Source of the DNA: Propionibacteriaceae bacterium UBA6238
GTDB lineage: Bacteria; Actinomycetota; Actinomycetes; Propionibacteriales; Propionibacteriaceae
Direction of reading: 5' to 3'
DNA length: 34,423 nt
NCBI GenBank assembly: GCA_002441465.1
Contig: DJWE01000052.1
Span: forward strand, 37,215 to 71,637
Within the stretch, counting starts at the first letter, position 1, and every line of letters begins with the position of its first letter. The notes beneath the pieces are model-generated. The model had not been told where the DNA came from. It searched no databases and saw nothing but the letters and a program-made list of their open reading frames with translations. Made by a program: the position numbers and the translations under genes. Of this stretch, positions 21,806-29,187 are shown in pieces.

Positions 21806-22225
21806 TTATCCGTGGATTTCGAGCGTGATTTCGTAGGCAGGGAACGCCTGGCCCTGAATGAGTAACGACCCGAAGTCCGACCGCGTCAGGGTGGCTTCCA
21901 CCACGCCCGGATCGCCGAGCGTGGGGAACGAGTCCTGGACGATCGCGCCGAGCGCCTCCAGCAGCTGCAGCCAGAGGTCCTCAAGCTTCTTCTGGGTCTC
22001 CTCCTCGTCGTCGCCGGGCCGGTCGACCACCAGGTGGATCGGGAGCTCCCACCGGCTGATGCACGGCTGCACCAGGTACTCCTCGAGGGACGGCTGGCCG
22101 AGCACGATCGCCGGCAGCTGGGCGGTGCCGTCGATCGCGCGTCGGTAGACCTTCTCGATCAGGTCGGCGCTGATCGTGTCCAGCTGGTCGCCGAGGTAGG
22201 TCCGGATCGCGGTGAAGTTGAGCAT
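21806..22225 (-). CDS. Tail terminator / head-tail joining protein
   Basis: The 139-residue protein reads MLNFTAIRTYLGDQLDTISADLIEKVYRR, then LPIHLVVDRPGDDEEETQKKLEDLWLQLLEAL and ends LLIQGQAFPAYEITLEIHG, consistent with the alpha/beta fold of tail terminator proteins. It lies between the connector and the tail tube. Its start overlaps the connector stop by one base (TGATG). Confidence 0.7.
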   Translation of the reverse strand: MLNFTAIRTYLGDQLDTISADLIEKVYRRAIDGTAQLPAIVLGQPSLEEYLVQPCISRWELPIHLVVDRPGDDEEETQKKLEDLWLQLLEALGAIVQDSFPTLGDPGVVEATLTRSDFGSLLIQGQAFPAYEITLEIHG

Positions 22226-22578
22226 CAGAGCACGATCTTTCGGTTCTTCGCGACCAGGTCCCGGACGTCACGGTCGATCGCGGAGATCCGCATCACGCCG
22301 AGCTCGCCCATGCCGACCAGGCCGTCCGGGGAGTTCTTCCGGGCCATGTAGCGGCCCGTGAGCAGGATGATCGCCTGGACCAGGTCCTCGACGTCGACGG
22401 GCTGAGTCACCGTGGTGGTGCCGCCCTCGCCGTCGTCCTCCTCAACCTCGACCGTCTCCCAGGTGCACCGCTTCGCGACCCACCGCTCCGCGGCCTTGTA
22501 CGCCTTCAGGAACGCCGGAGCGGTGGCGACGTCCTTCTTCAGGACGGCCGCCACCTCTTCGGCGGTGGTCAATGCCAC
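22225..22578 (-). CDS. Head-tail connector (gp6-like adaptor)
   Basis: The 117-residue helical protein (GTG start; MALTTAEEVAAVLKKDVATAPAFLKAYKAAERWVAKRC...DLVQAIILLTGRYMARKNSPDGLVGMGELGVMRIS) has the pattern of HK97 gp6-like adaptors, with helices followed by a conserved R-Y-x-R-x-x-S-P region. It binds beneath the portal. Confidence 0.75.
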   Translation of the reverse strand: MALTTAEEVAAVLKKDVATAPAFLKAYKAAERWVAKRCTWETVEVEEDDGEGGTTTVTQPVDVEDLVQAIILLTGRYMARKNSPDGLVGMGELGVMRISAIDRDVRDLVAKNRKIVL

Positions 22579-22596
22579 GATCCGCTCCGCGTCGAA

Positions 22597-23916
22597 TCAG
22601 GCGCCGGTAACCGCGACCTTGGAGAACGCCGTGGCGTCCAGGTTGCCCCAAGCCGCGTAGCCGCCGTAGGCGACCTCGACACCCAGGTGCTTCGGGGTCA
22701 CCGCGGACAGCAGGCCGATCCGCTCCTCGTAGAACTCGAACAGCGACTTGCGGCCGACGATCAGCGTGCCTTCGGGCAGGCCGGGCGCCATGATCCGCGG
22801 AATGTCCAGCAGGCTCCCGGCAAATCCGGACGGGCTGGCGTCTCCGGGGTTCACCTGGGTGCCGTTGGTCGCGCGGACGGCATCGATCACCGCACCGAGC
22901 GAACCCCACATGTCGATCGACGCCCAGATCGTGTCGGGCAGCCGGCGGGCGCGGGCCCGCTTGGTGCCGTTCGCGGTCGCGGCCATCACCGCCGCGGCGT
23001 ACAGCGCCTTGATCCACTTCTTCAGGTCCTCGGAATCGGCCTCGGCGAGGTCGACCGACTGAGTGATGGCCACCCCGAAGGCCGCGGCGACAATGTCCTC
23101 GGTCTCCTCGGCGTACTCGAACTGGAGATCCTCGATCAAGGAGTTCCAGGCGGTCGGGCTGGTCCAGTCGATGTCCTGGCGAGACACGTTGAGCGCGCCG
23201 CCGAACACGCGCTTGGTGAAGGGGATGCCCTCCACCTTGAAGTCGCCCATGACGAGCTCGCCGGCCTCGACGGTCTGCTCGGCCACCGTGGTGGACTGCG
23301 TCACGTGCGGACGCTCGAAGGTCTTGCCCGGGATGGACGCGAGTTCCTTCACGCCCACGCTCGAGATGAACGGCCGGGAGCCGTCGAGCTCGGTCAGAAT
23401 CTGGCCGACGATCGGCTCGGGGAGCAGCCCGGGCGTGTCTGCGGTGGTCTGCACCGTGGTGGACGGCAGATCGCCGACTGCGCGACCGAGAGCGGAGGCG
23501 ACGCGCTGGGCCGCGTCGGCGTCCGGAGCCCGGTTCTGGCTCGGGTCGCCAATCGCGCGGAGGTGGTCCACGATGAAGTGGCCGGCGGAGCGATACTCCT
23601 GGCGGCGAGGCTGGACACCGAGGCGTTGCCCCCCGGCGTCCTGACCAGCCGCGGCCTGGCCCTGTGCGTGGGTGGCGCGGATGCCGGCGGTCGCGGCAGC
23701 GGCCGAGGTCTGGTGAGCGGTGCGGACGGCCTCGAACTCCTCCAGCGGAGTGATCTGGGCGTCCAGCTCGCTGATGCGCTGGCGGGCGGCCTCCAGGTTG
23801 GAGCGCTCGGCGTCGACCAAGTCGCGGTTTTCCTCCGCGACGCGGGCGAGCAGCTGGTCGATGAACTGGGTCTGGGCTTCGCGCTGCTCCAGCAGCCGCT
23901 TCAGGACGGGATTCAT
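22597..23916 (-). CDS. Major capsid protein, HK97 fold with N-terminal delta domain
   Basis: This 439-residue protein has a coiled-coil scaffold-like delta domain (residues 1-75: LKRLLEQREAQTQFIDQLLARVAEENRDL...ISELDAQITPLEEFE), a linker (about 76-150), then the HK97 core with SRPFISSVGVKELASIPGKTFERP, NVSRQDIDWTSPTAWNSLIEDL and a C-terminal GYAAWGNLDATAFSKVAVTG. The delta domain would be removed by the upstream prohead protease. Its ribosome-binding site lies inside a long hairpin at 23922-23968. Confidence 0.95.
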   Translation of the reverse strand: MNPVLKRLLEQREAQTQFIDQLLARVAEENRDLVDAERSNLEAARQRISELDAQITPLEEFEAVRTAHQTSAAAATAGIRATHAQGQAAAGQDAGGQRLGVQPRRQEYRSAGHFIVDHLRAIGDPSQNRAPDADAAQRVASALGRAVGDLPSTTVQTTADTPGLLPEPIVGQILTELDGSRPFISSVGVKELASIPGKTFERPHVTQSTTVAEQTVEAGELVMGDFKVEGIPFTKRVFGGALNVSRQDIDWTSPTAWNSLIEDLQFEYAEETEDIVAAAFGVAITQSVDLAEADSEDLKKWIKALYAAAVMAATANGTKRARARRLPDTIWASIDMWGSLGAVIDAVRATNGTQVNPGDASPSGFAGSLLDIPRIMAPGLPEGTLIVGRKSLFEFYEERIGLLSAVTPKHLGVEVAYGGYAAWGNLDATAFSKVAVTGA

Positions 23917-23921
23917 GGCTA

Positions 23922-23968
23922 AGGGCCACCTTTCGAGACGATGAGTGATCGCCTCTCGTGGTGGCCCT
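23922..23968 (-). promoter_or_regulatory. Hairpin covering the capsid gene ribosome-binding site
   Basis: AGGGCCACC (23922-23930) is the exact complement of GGTGGCCCT (23960-23968); inside it CGAGA/TCTCG pairs further. The minus-strand ribosome-binding site AAAGGTGG is built into this stem, 6-13 nt from the capsid ATG at 23916. It could act as a translation switch, processing site or attenuator. Confidence 0.6.
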
Positions 23969-23994
23969 GCCCGGTATCCCAGCTGGTGGCCCGT

Positions 23995-24189
23995 CTACTC
24001 CGGGCTGGGATCCTTCGTCTCCGGCGAGAGTTGCTTCGCGGGCATGTTAGCTCGCGTCTTCCCCCGGCGCTGTGCTGGTGCGGCGCGCTGGGCGTGTCGT
24101 TCCTCGACCGCGGGCTCCACGGGGGCCGGTTCCGCGACGGCGGTCCGGTACCCGCTGGCCATGGCTGCGAGCTCCTGGCGGAAGGTCAT
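23995..24189 (-). CDS. Small basic protein between protease and capsid
   Basis: A 64-residue ORF (MTFRQELAAMASGYRTAVAEPAPVEPAVEERHAQ then RRGKTRANMPAKQ) with a start overlapping the protease stop as ATGA. It has no recognised domain. Position between protease and capsid, Ala/Pro-rich linker and basic tail could fit a scaffold accessory or head-decoration factor, but this is guesswork. Confidence 0.65.
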   Translation of the reverse strand: MTFRQELAAMASGYRTAVAEPAPVEPAVEERHAQRAAPAQRRGKTRANMPAKQLSPETKDPSPE

Positions 24190-24815
24190 CGCTTCACGCT
24201 CTCGAGGTAGTTCCGCCACGCCTGAAGCTCGGCGCCGACTCGGCCCTCCCGAACCTTCTTCGCCTCCCTCGTCCGGACCAGCGACACCTGGGCACCAGCG
24301 AACGCCGGCGTCGGAGTCAGGCTGACCTCGAGCAGCCGCCCTTCGAGCCGGGTCACCTTGTCCATGTGCTCCGGACCCAGATCGGGGTCCCAGTCCTCCC
24401 AGTCCACGAACTCCCACTCGGACCGAATCGGGACGAACCCCACCGACATGCCGGTGAGCATGTCCTTCTCGGCGAGCTCGGCGGCCCGCGCCGCCTCCTG
24501 GCTCGTGTCCAGCTTCCAGACGCCATCCAGGCCGCCGTCCGCCTCGGTCCATCGCTCCGAGACCCCCACCGGCCACGTCCGGTTGTTGTGCCACAGCAGC
24601 AGCGGCAGGCCCTTCGCCGCCTCGCTGATCGACCGCTCGAACACTCCCTGGGCCATCTGCTCCATGAACCAACCGATGTTCGCCCACTCGCCGTACGGCA
24701 CCGCTCGGCCCTCGAGGTACCGGCCCGAACCGGTCACGCTCGCGTCGCGCAGCTGGAGCCCCAGAGCGCTCGTCGTCCTCACCTCAGGCGCACGGAGCGC
24801 CACTGCCTCGGTCAT
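24186..24815 (-). CDS. HK97-family prohead protease
   Basis: The 209-residue serine protease shows GRYLEGRAVPYGEW, LLLWHNN with His76, MSVGF with Ser124 and LLEVSLTPTPAF, the S78 family hallmarks. It cleaves the capsid delta domain during head maturation. Its start overlaps the portal stop as ATGA. Confidence 0.93.
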   Translation of the reverse strand: MTEAVALRAPEVRTTSALGLQLRDASVTGSGRYLEGRAVPYGEWANIGWFMEQMAQGVFERSISEAAKGLPLLLWHNNRTWPVGVSERWTEADGGLDGVWKLDTSQEAARAAELAEKDMLTGMSVGFVPIRSEWEFVDWEDWDPDLGPEHMDKVTRLEGRLLEVSLTPTPAFAGAQVSLVRTREAKKVREGRVGAELQAWRNYLESVKR

Positions 24816-25969
24816 GCTGCTGTCCCTTCCTGATTCGCGGCCGCGGCCCCACCCGCAGCACCATCGTTCGCCCCGCCCAGCTGGACCGGGACCGGCTTCG
24901 GCTTCAGTTCGTCGGGCACCTCGGACCCGAGCCCCAGCAGCACCCGCCCCTCGGACTGAGTGATCAGCTTCTTCTCGACCGCCATGCTCACCCAGGCCAC
25001 CATCGTCTGCATGTCGTCGCTCAACACGGCCGTACGGGAGAACCGCAGCCGATGTCCCCTGGGCAACCACCGGCTCGACCAGACGCCCTCGAAGTCCTCC
25101 AGAATCGGCGATACCGTCTGCCGGAGCAGGTTCAGGTACATCGGCGCCGGCGTCTTGTAGCTGTAGCCGCCGGTAGACGCCCCCAGCCAGTAGCCGTCCA
25201 GGTTCATCATGTTCGCTGCGCCCGTCAGCCCGAGCTTCGTGAGCTCGTTCAGCTGGGAGTCCGCCGGCGACCAGGCGAGCGGCGTTACCGTGGTCCCGGC
25301 CGGCAGAATGGCCGGCTCACGCACTGGCCCCGGCCCGTACTTCTCCTTCCACGCCAGCTTCGCCTTGTCGATCTCAGGCTGGGACGGATCCTCGTTCGGC
25401 GTGATGATCACCACCGAGGGCACCGCGGAGCCCTTGAGCACGTTGCCCTGGTACGTCTGCTGGTCCAGCAGCAGACCCAGGCTGGACACGTACTGCTCGA
25501 CGAGCCCTATCCCGCGCCACGGGTACAGCGGATCCGCGCCCCGCTTCACGTGCACGACGTCGCTCGTGTTCAGGTGTACGCCTGCGCACCAGTAGTCCAG
25601 CCTCCCGTCCGGCATCTTCGTCACCGTGGTCCACGCCGCAGGCACCCACGCCGCAGCGAGTGGCCATCCGAAGCTGTCCCGCGCCGTCACCAGGTGCAGC
25701 GCGTTCCCATGGACGACGTAGTCCTCCAGCTGCACATCCACGAACCACGCCCGCGCCTCGTCCGGATCCGGCTGCTCCAGCAACCGCGGTCGCGGCAACA
25801 CTACGTCGCCCTTCACGTCATCCAGCGGCATCTGCTTGCCCATGCCGCAGATCAGGTTCAGCCCGCGCCCGATCGCCGGGATCCCCTTCACCCTCGTCGC
25901 CGTGAGGCGAGCCGTCGACCAGGCATCTGGCCACACGATCTCGCTGTACGGCAGAACCGTCACCGTCAC
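24812..25969 (-). CDS. Phage portal protein
   Basis: The 385-residue protein contains PAIGRGLNLICGMGKQMPL, LEDYVVHGNALHLV, VVHVKRGADPLYPWRGIGLVEQY, and the helical wing NELTKLGLTGAANMMNLDGYWLG..YLNLLRQTVSPILEDFE, all typical of HK97-type portals forming the DNA entry channel. The C-terminus is Ala/Gly-rich. GTG start at 25969, 13 nt after the terminase stop. Confidence 0.93.
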   Translation of the reverse strand: MTVTVLPYSEIVWPDAWSTARLTATRVKGIPAIGRGLNLICGMGKQMPLDDVKGDVVLPRPRLLEQPDPDEARAWFVDVQLEDYVVHGNALHLVTARDSFGWPLAAAWVPAAWTTVTKMPDGRLDYWCAGVHLNTSDVVHVKRGADPLYPWRGIGLVEQYVSSLGLLLDQQTYQGNVLKGSAVPSVVIITPNEDPSQPEIDKAKLAWKEKYGPGPVREPAILPAGTTVTPLAWSPADSQLNELTKLGLTGAANMMNLDGYWLGASTGGYSYKTPAPMYLNLLRQTVSPILEDFEGVWSSRWLPRGHRLRFSRTAVLSDDMQTMVAWVSMAVEKKLITQSEGRVLLGLGSEVPDELKPKPVPVQLGGANDGAAGGAAAANQEGTAA

Positions 25970-25982
25970 CGATCCTCCTCAG

Positions 25983-27539
25983 TCACCCAATGCGGAACGC
26001 CGGCCGCGGCCGCGGGGGCGCCGGAATCTTGTCTGCGGCCCACAGGGCCACGCTGAACGTCGGAAGCATCGAGATCGGCTCCGCGCCACGCTTCGCCCAC
26101 ACAGGGCCCGAACGCCAGCGCGCCACGCCGGCGCGCTGGACCGCTTCGAGGAGTTCTCCCCGCGGATCGTGCAACCGGACGCGGACCAGGTCCGGCGGCT
26201 GCTGCTGCTCGATCGACGTCTTCAGCCGCGAGCATGCCGCGGCGTAGTCACCCGCCGGCAGCCGCAACAGGGTCACGCCCTCCGGGAGCCGCGGCTCGAT
26301 CTCGTCTGCCAGATCCCGACCGGGACCGGCGTTGACCATCGCGACTAGCCCCACAGGCTGGGACTCCACGATCTCCAGCACCCGCGGCCCGGCCCACCTG
26401 GTGCCCTCCCGCCGCTCCACCGCCTCGATCTGCGGGACACCGTCCGGCCAGGTGAACGAGGCCGCGATCGACGCCTCCAGCCCGTCCGGATCCACCTCGA
26501 ACGCGATCGCCACCCGCGCATCAGCACGGATCGGTTCGACGGCGGCCGCGGCCGCGATCTTCGCCAGGTCGATCGCCGCGGTCGCGCTCCCCGTGTCGTC
26601 ATCGATCCCGCCGTAATGCCGCAGGAACCGGGCCCGCCCCTTCGCGAGCTCACCGATCAGGAACTCCCTGCCCAGACCGAGGAACCGGCGCGGATGCGCC
26701 GCCCACACGACGTCAATCAGCTGGTGGTCCTCGAGGTCGGCGACCGGGACCCCGTCGACCACGTCCGGTACAGCCCACTCGAAGTGCGCAAGGCCGAGCC
26801 GGCGGCCGCGCGCGACAGCTTCCCGGCCGAGAATGCGCTGATGCTTCAGCGCGGTCGACCGGAGTACTCCGGCCGCGGACAGCAGGAGCTCCTGGCCTTC
26901 CTTCACCGACCACGCCGGCCGGTAACCGTCCTGGATCGCATGAAGCTCAGCCAGCGACAACGCCCACACCTCGTCCACGATCGCCAAGTCCGGATCCTCA
27001 CCGTGCATGCTCTCGTCGTCCGGCGCGACCGGCACGTACAGGCTCCCAGTCTTCCGCCAGGCGAGCTCCTCGTGCGCGATCGACACCTTCCGTCGCACCA
27101 GCGAAGCCATCGGAGACGCCAGGATCTGGTCCGTCGCGTCCCGCCACCGCCGCACCGCCGAGTCCCGCTTCTGCGCCGTCGTCCACGCGGTCCGCTTCAC
27201 TGGCCCGCCGCACGTCCGCGCGACCATCGGCTGCACCAGCACCGTCTTGCCAGACCGCCGCTGCATGAACGCCTGGCCCTGGTCGTACGCCAGCCGCCCC
27301 GGGTTCGGATCCCCGGCCTCCTCCGACTGCACCTCGCCGAGCACGTCCGCGACGTACCGCTGATGCGGGAACAGCGGCCGCCCCATGAGCTCCGCCGCCT
27401 TCGCCACGATCGGCCCGTACGTCGGCCGCTCCGGCGTCCGCTCAGTCGCCCACAGAGGGGCCGGACCCCAGGAGTCCCTCCAGCTGCTCGGCCGGCCCGG
27501 GCTCTCCTCCAGCTGGTCCGTCACCAGCGCCAGGCTCAC
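25983..27539 (-). CDS. Terminase large subunit
   Basis: The 518-residue ATPase/nuclease drives DNA packaging. QRRSGKTVLV (about residues 93-102) is the Walker A variant, DPDLAIVDEVWAL (about 182-194) the Walker B, followed by a LLSAAGV coupling motif. The C-terminal nuclease domain contains VAIAFEVDPDG, where the usual catalytic Asp appears as Glu. The GTG at 27539 gives a 98-nt overlap with the small subunit; a second GTG at 27524 is possible. Confidence 0.93.
   Translation of the reverse strand: MSLALVTDQLEESPGRPSSWRDSWGPAPLWATERTPERPTYGPIVAKAAELMGRPLFPHQRYVADVLGEVQSEEAGDPNPGRLAYDQGQAFMQRRSGKTVLVQPMVARTCGGPVKRTAWTTAQKRDSAVRRWRDATDQILASPMASLVRRKVSIAHEELAWRKTGSLYVPVAPDDESMHGEDPDLAIVDEVWALSLAELHAIQDGYRPAWSVKEGQELLLSAAGVLRSTALKHQRILGREAVARGRRLGLAHFEWAVPDVVDGVPVADLEDHQLIDVVWAAHPRRFLGLGREFLIGELAKGRARFLRHYGGIDDDTGSATAAIDLAKIAAAAAVEPIRADARVAIAFEVDPDGLEASIAASFTWPDGVPQIEAVERREGTRWAGPRVLEIVESQPVGLVAMVNAGPGRDLADEIEPRLPEGVTLLRLPAGDYAAACSRLKTSIEQQQPPDLVRVRLHDPRGELLEAVQRAGVARWRSGPVWAKRGAEPISMLPTFSVALWAADKIPAPPRPRPAFRIG
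26115..26139 (-). repeat. Perfect 10-bp inverted repeat inside the terminase gene
   Basis: CCAGCGCGCC (26115-26124) and GGCGCGCTGG (26130-26139) with a 5-nt spacer form a very stable hairpin in the 3' quarter of the terminase coding region. It may reflect only the Ala/Arg-rich codons, or act as an RNA processing or pausing element. Confidence 0.5.
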
Positions 27540-27753
27540 CGCCGGCCGCCTTCGGGTCGAGCTCGCCCAAGAGCTCGCGAAGCTCCTTCAGCGCAGCGAG
27601 CGCCTCCCGCGGCTTCCCATCCAGCCGCGCCGCGTCCGCAAGGTCCGCCACCGACACGGCCATCTCCGCCGTGATCCGCGCAACCCCGGACAGATCCGCC
27701 CGCTCCCGGACGAATCTGCGCGTAGCCTGCCCGATCCGGCCGACTCTGGCCAT
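27442..27753 (-). CDS. Terminase small subunit
   Basis: The 103-residue protein (MARVGRIGQATRRFVRERADLSGVARITAEMAVSVADLADAARLDGKPREALAALKELRELLGELDPKA) is helical with an N-terminal basic segment, and precedes the large subunit, so it is the likely DNA-recognition subunit. The C-terminus is Gly/Pro-rich. ATG 27753 follows GAGGAGG; the longer frame upstream has no support. Confidence 0.75.
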   Translation of the reverse strand: MARVGRIGQATRRFVRERADLSGVARITAEMAVSVADLADAARLDGKPREALAALKELRELLGELDPKAAGGEPGAGDGPAGGEPGPAEQLEGLLGSGPSVGD

Positions 27754-28001
27754 GTGCGCCTCCTCGAGCGTCGGGAGAGAGATATCGGAGCGGGCGACGG
27801 TCTCCGCCGACTGTCGCCTCCCCGAAAAAACGCGATCTGCGGGCCTCGACCCCCCTCCGTGGGCAATCACCCTCGGAAGGTGCTGCGGGGCTCTCCTGCC
27901 CGGCAAGGCTCGCGCCTGATGTACCCTCCTGCGCTACATCATCCCGCTGTGCGGTACAGCCGGTGCAGCAGAAGCTTCCTTGGGGGATGAGCATGGCGGG
28001 T
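27754..28001. other. Non-coding gap, probable cos region
   Basis: The 248-nt gap between the HNH gene and terminase small subunit shows no convincing ORF. It contains TGATGTA/TACATCA (27917-27923 with 27935-27941) and GCTGT/ACAGC (27946-27950 with 27956-27960), and an A6 tract near 27826. In phages with an HNH-terminase order this is where packaging starts, so cos or pac lies here most likely. The cleavage position cannot be read. Confidence 0.55.
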
Positions 28002-28289
28002 CTACCAGGTCCTGGACGGTTGGAGTGGTGTGTGGAGTTGGTGGCCGAGTTTGCCGCCGGCGGATCGGTTGGGTGTGGTGAGTTCGGGGGCGAGGTTGTG
28101 GGTGTTGTCGCCGATCTGGGCGACGGCTGTGCCTTCGGCGTGGCCGAGGTCCCATTTCATGCCGGGGTAGATGGGGTTGCCGGTGCGGCGGCAGAGGATG
28201 GGGTTGCCTTGTTCGGCTCGGAGGGCGATGAGGTGGGCGAAGTCGGCGCGGATCTTCATCCATTGCCGGGAGCCTCGCTTGATCGTCAC
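28002..28289 (-). CDS. HNH endonuclease
   Basis: The 95-residue protein carries QWMKIRADFAHLIALRAEQGNPILCRRTGNPI, then WDLGHAEG with the HNH His, and NLAPELTTPNRSAGGKLG with the C-terminal Asn. Phage HNH proteins adjacent to terminase assist cos cleavage and packaging. Zinc-binding Cys pairs common in the family are mostly missing (only Cys33), and Thr replaces Cys in the usual CNRSAGG. The GTG at 28289 follows a TACCCT -10 box by 6 nt, a leaderless start. Confidence 0.8.
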   Translation of the reverse strand: MTIKRGSRQWMKIRADFAHLIALRAEQGNPILCRRTGNPIYPGMKWDLGHAEGTAVAQIGDNTHNLAPELTTPNRSAGGKLGHQLHTPLQPSRTW

Positions 28290-28295
28290 GGGGTC

Positions 28296-28301
28296 AGGGT
28301 A
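28296..28301 (-). promoter_or_regulatory. -10 box of a leaderless promoter at the head of the late operon
   Basis: TACCCT on the minus strand, then GACCCC, then GTG 28289. Spacing is the same 6 nt seen at chromosomal leaderless genes. It may drive HNH, terminase and the following structural genes. -35 is weak (ACAACT, 17 bp upstream). Confidence 0.5.
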
Positions 28302-28350
28302 GGCCAGATGGGGGCGTCAGTTGTGGAGGGCGGCGTCTTGAGGTGGTGGG

Positions 28351-28359
28351 TTATCCACA
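28351..28359 (+). promoter_or_regulatory. DnaA-box match, left
   Basis: TTATCCACA, followed by GGG. The identical 12-mer TTATCCACAGGG recurs at 28576 on the same strand, so the two bracket the repeat cluster. Confidence 0.5.
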
Positions 28360-28403
28360 GGGCACGTGTTCGCGCGCGAGGTTAGGCAGTTGGTTGAGTT
28401 GGT

Positions 28404-28452
28404 TCCTGCTACTCCCTCCTCTCTTTACTCCTTCCTCACTTCCTCCTATCTA
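28404..28452 (+). other. Polypyrimidine tract beside the iterons
   Basis: 44 of 49 bases are pyrimidines on the plus strand, mostly CTCC/TTCC units, in contrast to the rest of the window. It borders the iterons on the left. It could be a melting or triplex-forming element or simply purine-rich leader RNA on the minus strand. Confidence 0.6.
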
Positions 28453-28455
28453 ATG

Positions 28456-28501
28456 TAGGACTCGCTCGGTCCTGCAAATAGGACTCGCTCGGTCCTGCAA
28501 A
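28456..28501 (+). repeat. Iteron-like pair A (two tandem 23-bp units)
   Basis: Two exact 23-bp copies abut at 28456-28478 and 28479-28501. Each contains AGGAC-N7-GTCCT, an imperfect palindrome, and on the minus strand the 11-bp core AGGACCGAGCG (28463-28473 and 28486-28496). Confidence 0.95.
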
Positions 28502-28507
28502 GGCCAG

Positions 28508-28552
28508 TATGTAGGACCGAGCGGGCCGGTTATGTAGGACCGAGCGGGCCGG
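28508..28552 (+). repeat. Iteron-like pair B (two tandem units, 23-bp period)
   Basis: Two identical 22-bp copies begin at 28508 and 28531. Each has the core AGGACCGAGCG on the plus strand (28513-28523, 28536-28546), opposite to pair A, so A and B face each other. Each unit carries TATGTAGGAC before and GGGCCGG after the core. Confidence 0.95.
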
Positions 28553-28575
28553 ATCTGCGCCATGTCGCAGTGGAG

Positions 28576-28584
28576 TTATCCACA
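28576..28584 (+). promoter_or_regulatory. DnaA-box match, right
   Basis: TTATCCACA followed by GGG, identical to the 12-mer at 28351, 24 nt beyond the last repeat. It lies 13 nt before the 3' end of the lipoprotein gene. Confidence 0.5.
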
Positions 28585-28596
28585 GGGTGGCCTAGT

Positions 28597-29187
28597 TCAG
28601 AACGCGTACTTCCAGCCGGCCAGGTCCCCGTAGACGTAGACCAGGCTTCCCGTGGAGTACTTCGTGTCAACCACGACCACGCCCTTGACGTGCTTCGCCC
28701 CGTCGATGAACGACGGAAGAGCGTCGGCGTCGCGTGGACAGTCCGACGCGTTCCCTTCGGAATCGTTCTCGGTGACGCCATCTGGGCCGACGACCGACCA
28801 TGCCCAGGGATCAACGGAGTAGACCTCGTCACCACCGACTGCCTTGTCGGTCCAGAACTCCATCCAGATTCCGACATAGCGGCCGTTCTTGGACTTCTCC
28901 GCGAACTCACCCCGGCACTTGTAGTTCTTCACGATTCGGTTGACTCGGAATCTGACGTAGGTGACGCCATCGTCTCCGACCACGGACGCCTGGTCACCAA
29001 CCTTCTTGATCACCCGACCCTCGGGATCCGTGGTGGGCGTGGGCGTGGCTGTAGGGCTGGGTTCGGCCGGATCAGCGATCGCCGTAGCTGTCGTTGTCGT
29101 GGTTGCGGTGACCGTGACGGCGGGTGTGGGTGTGCTGGAGCAGGCGGTCAGGAGTGCTAGGAGGACGATGATTCCGGGGATGCGCAT
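28597..29187 (-). CDS. Prophage-encoded lipoprotein
   Basis: The 196-residue protein has a lipoprotein signal (MRIPGIIVLLALLTACSS; lipobox LTAC, Cys16), a Thr/Pro/Ala-rich linker (17-55), and a folded domain beginning near VIKKVGDQASVVGDDGVTYVRFRVNRI, resembling DUF4352-type surface domains. It has no apparent virion role and lies outside the morphogenetic genes, so lysogenic conversion or superinfection exclusion is possible. Its 5' end overlaps the winged-helix gene by 31 nt. Confidence 0.8.
   Translation of the reverse strand: MRIPGIIVLLALLTACSSTPTPAVTVTATTTTTATAIADPAEPSPTATPTPTTDPEGRVIKKVGDQASVVGDDGVTYVRFRVNRIVKNYKCRGEFAEKSKNGRYVGIWMEFWTDKAVGGDEVYSVDPWAWSVVGPDGVTENDSEGNASDCPRDADALPSFIDGAKHVKGVVVVDTKYSTGSLVYVYGDLAGWKYAF

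Noticed and set aside
22442..23929. A 495-residue minus-strand frame over the capsid gene
   Set aside because: It is the alternate frame of the capsid and connector genes, Arg/Gly/Pro-rich, with no domain.
27536..27994. ORF across the HNH-terminase gap
   Set aside because: It overlaps the small terminase subunit in another frame and has no motif or ribosome-binding site.
28456..28552. CRISPR array
   Set aside because: The units abut with no unique spacers, occur only twice in each direction, and no cas genes are near.
28456..28552. Mycobacteriophage-like stoperator sites
   Set aside because: Stoperators are single asymmetric sites dispersed through the genome; these are clustered, opposed and periodic. 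A wider search of the phage would still be useful.
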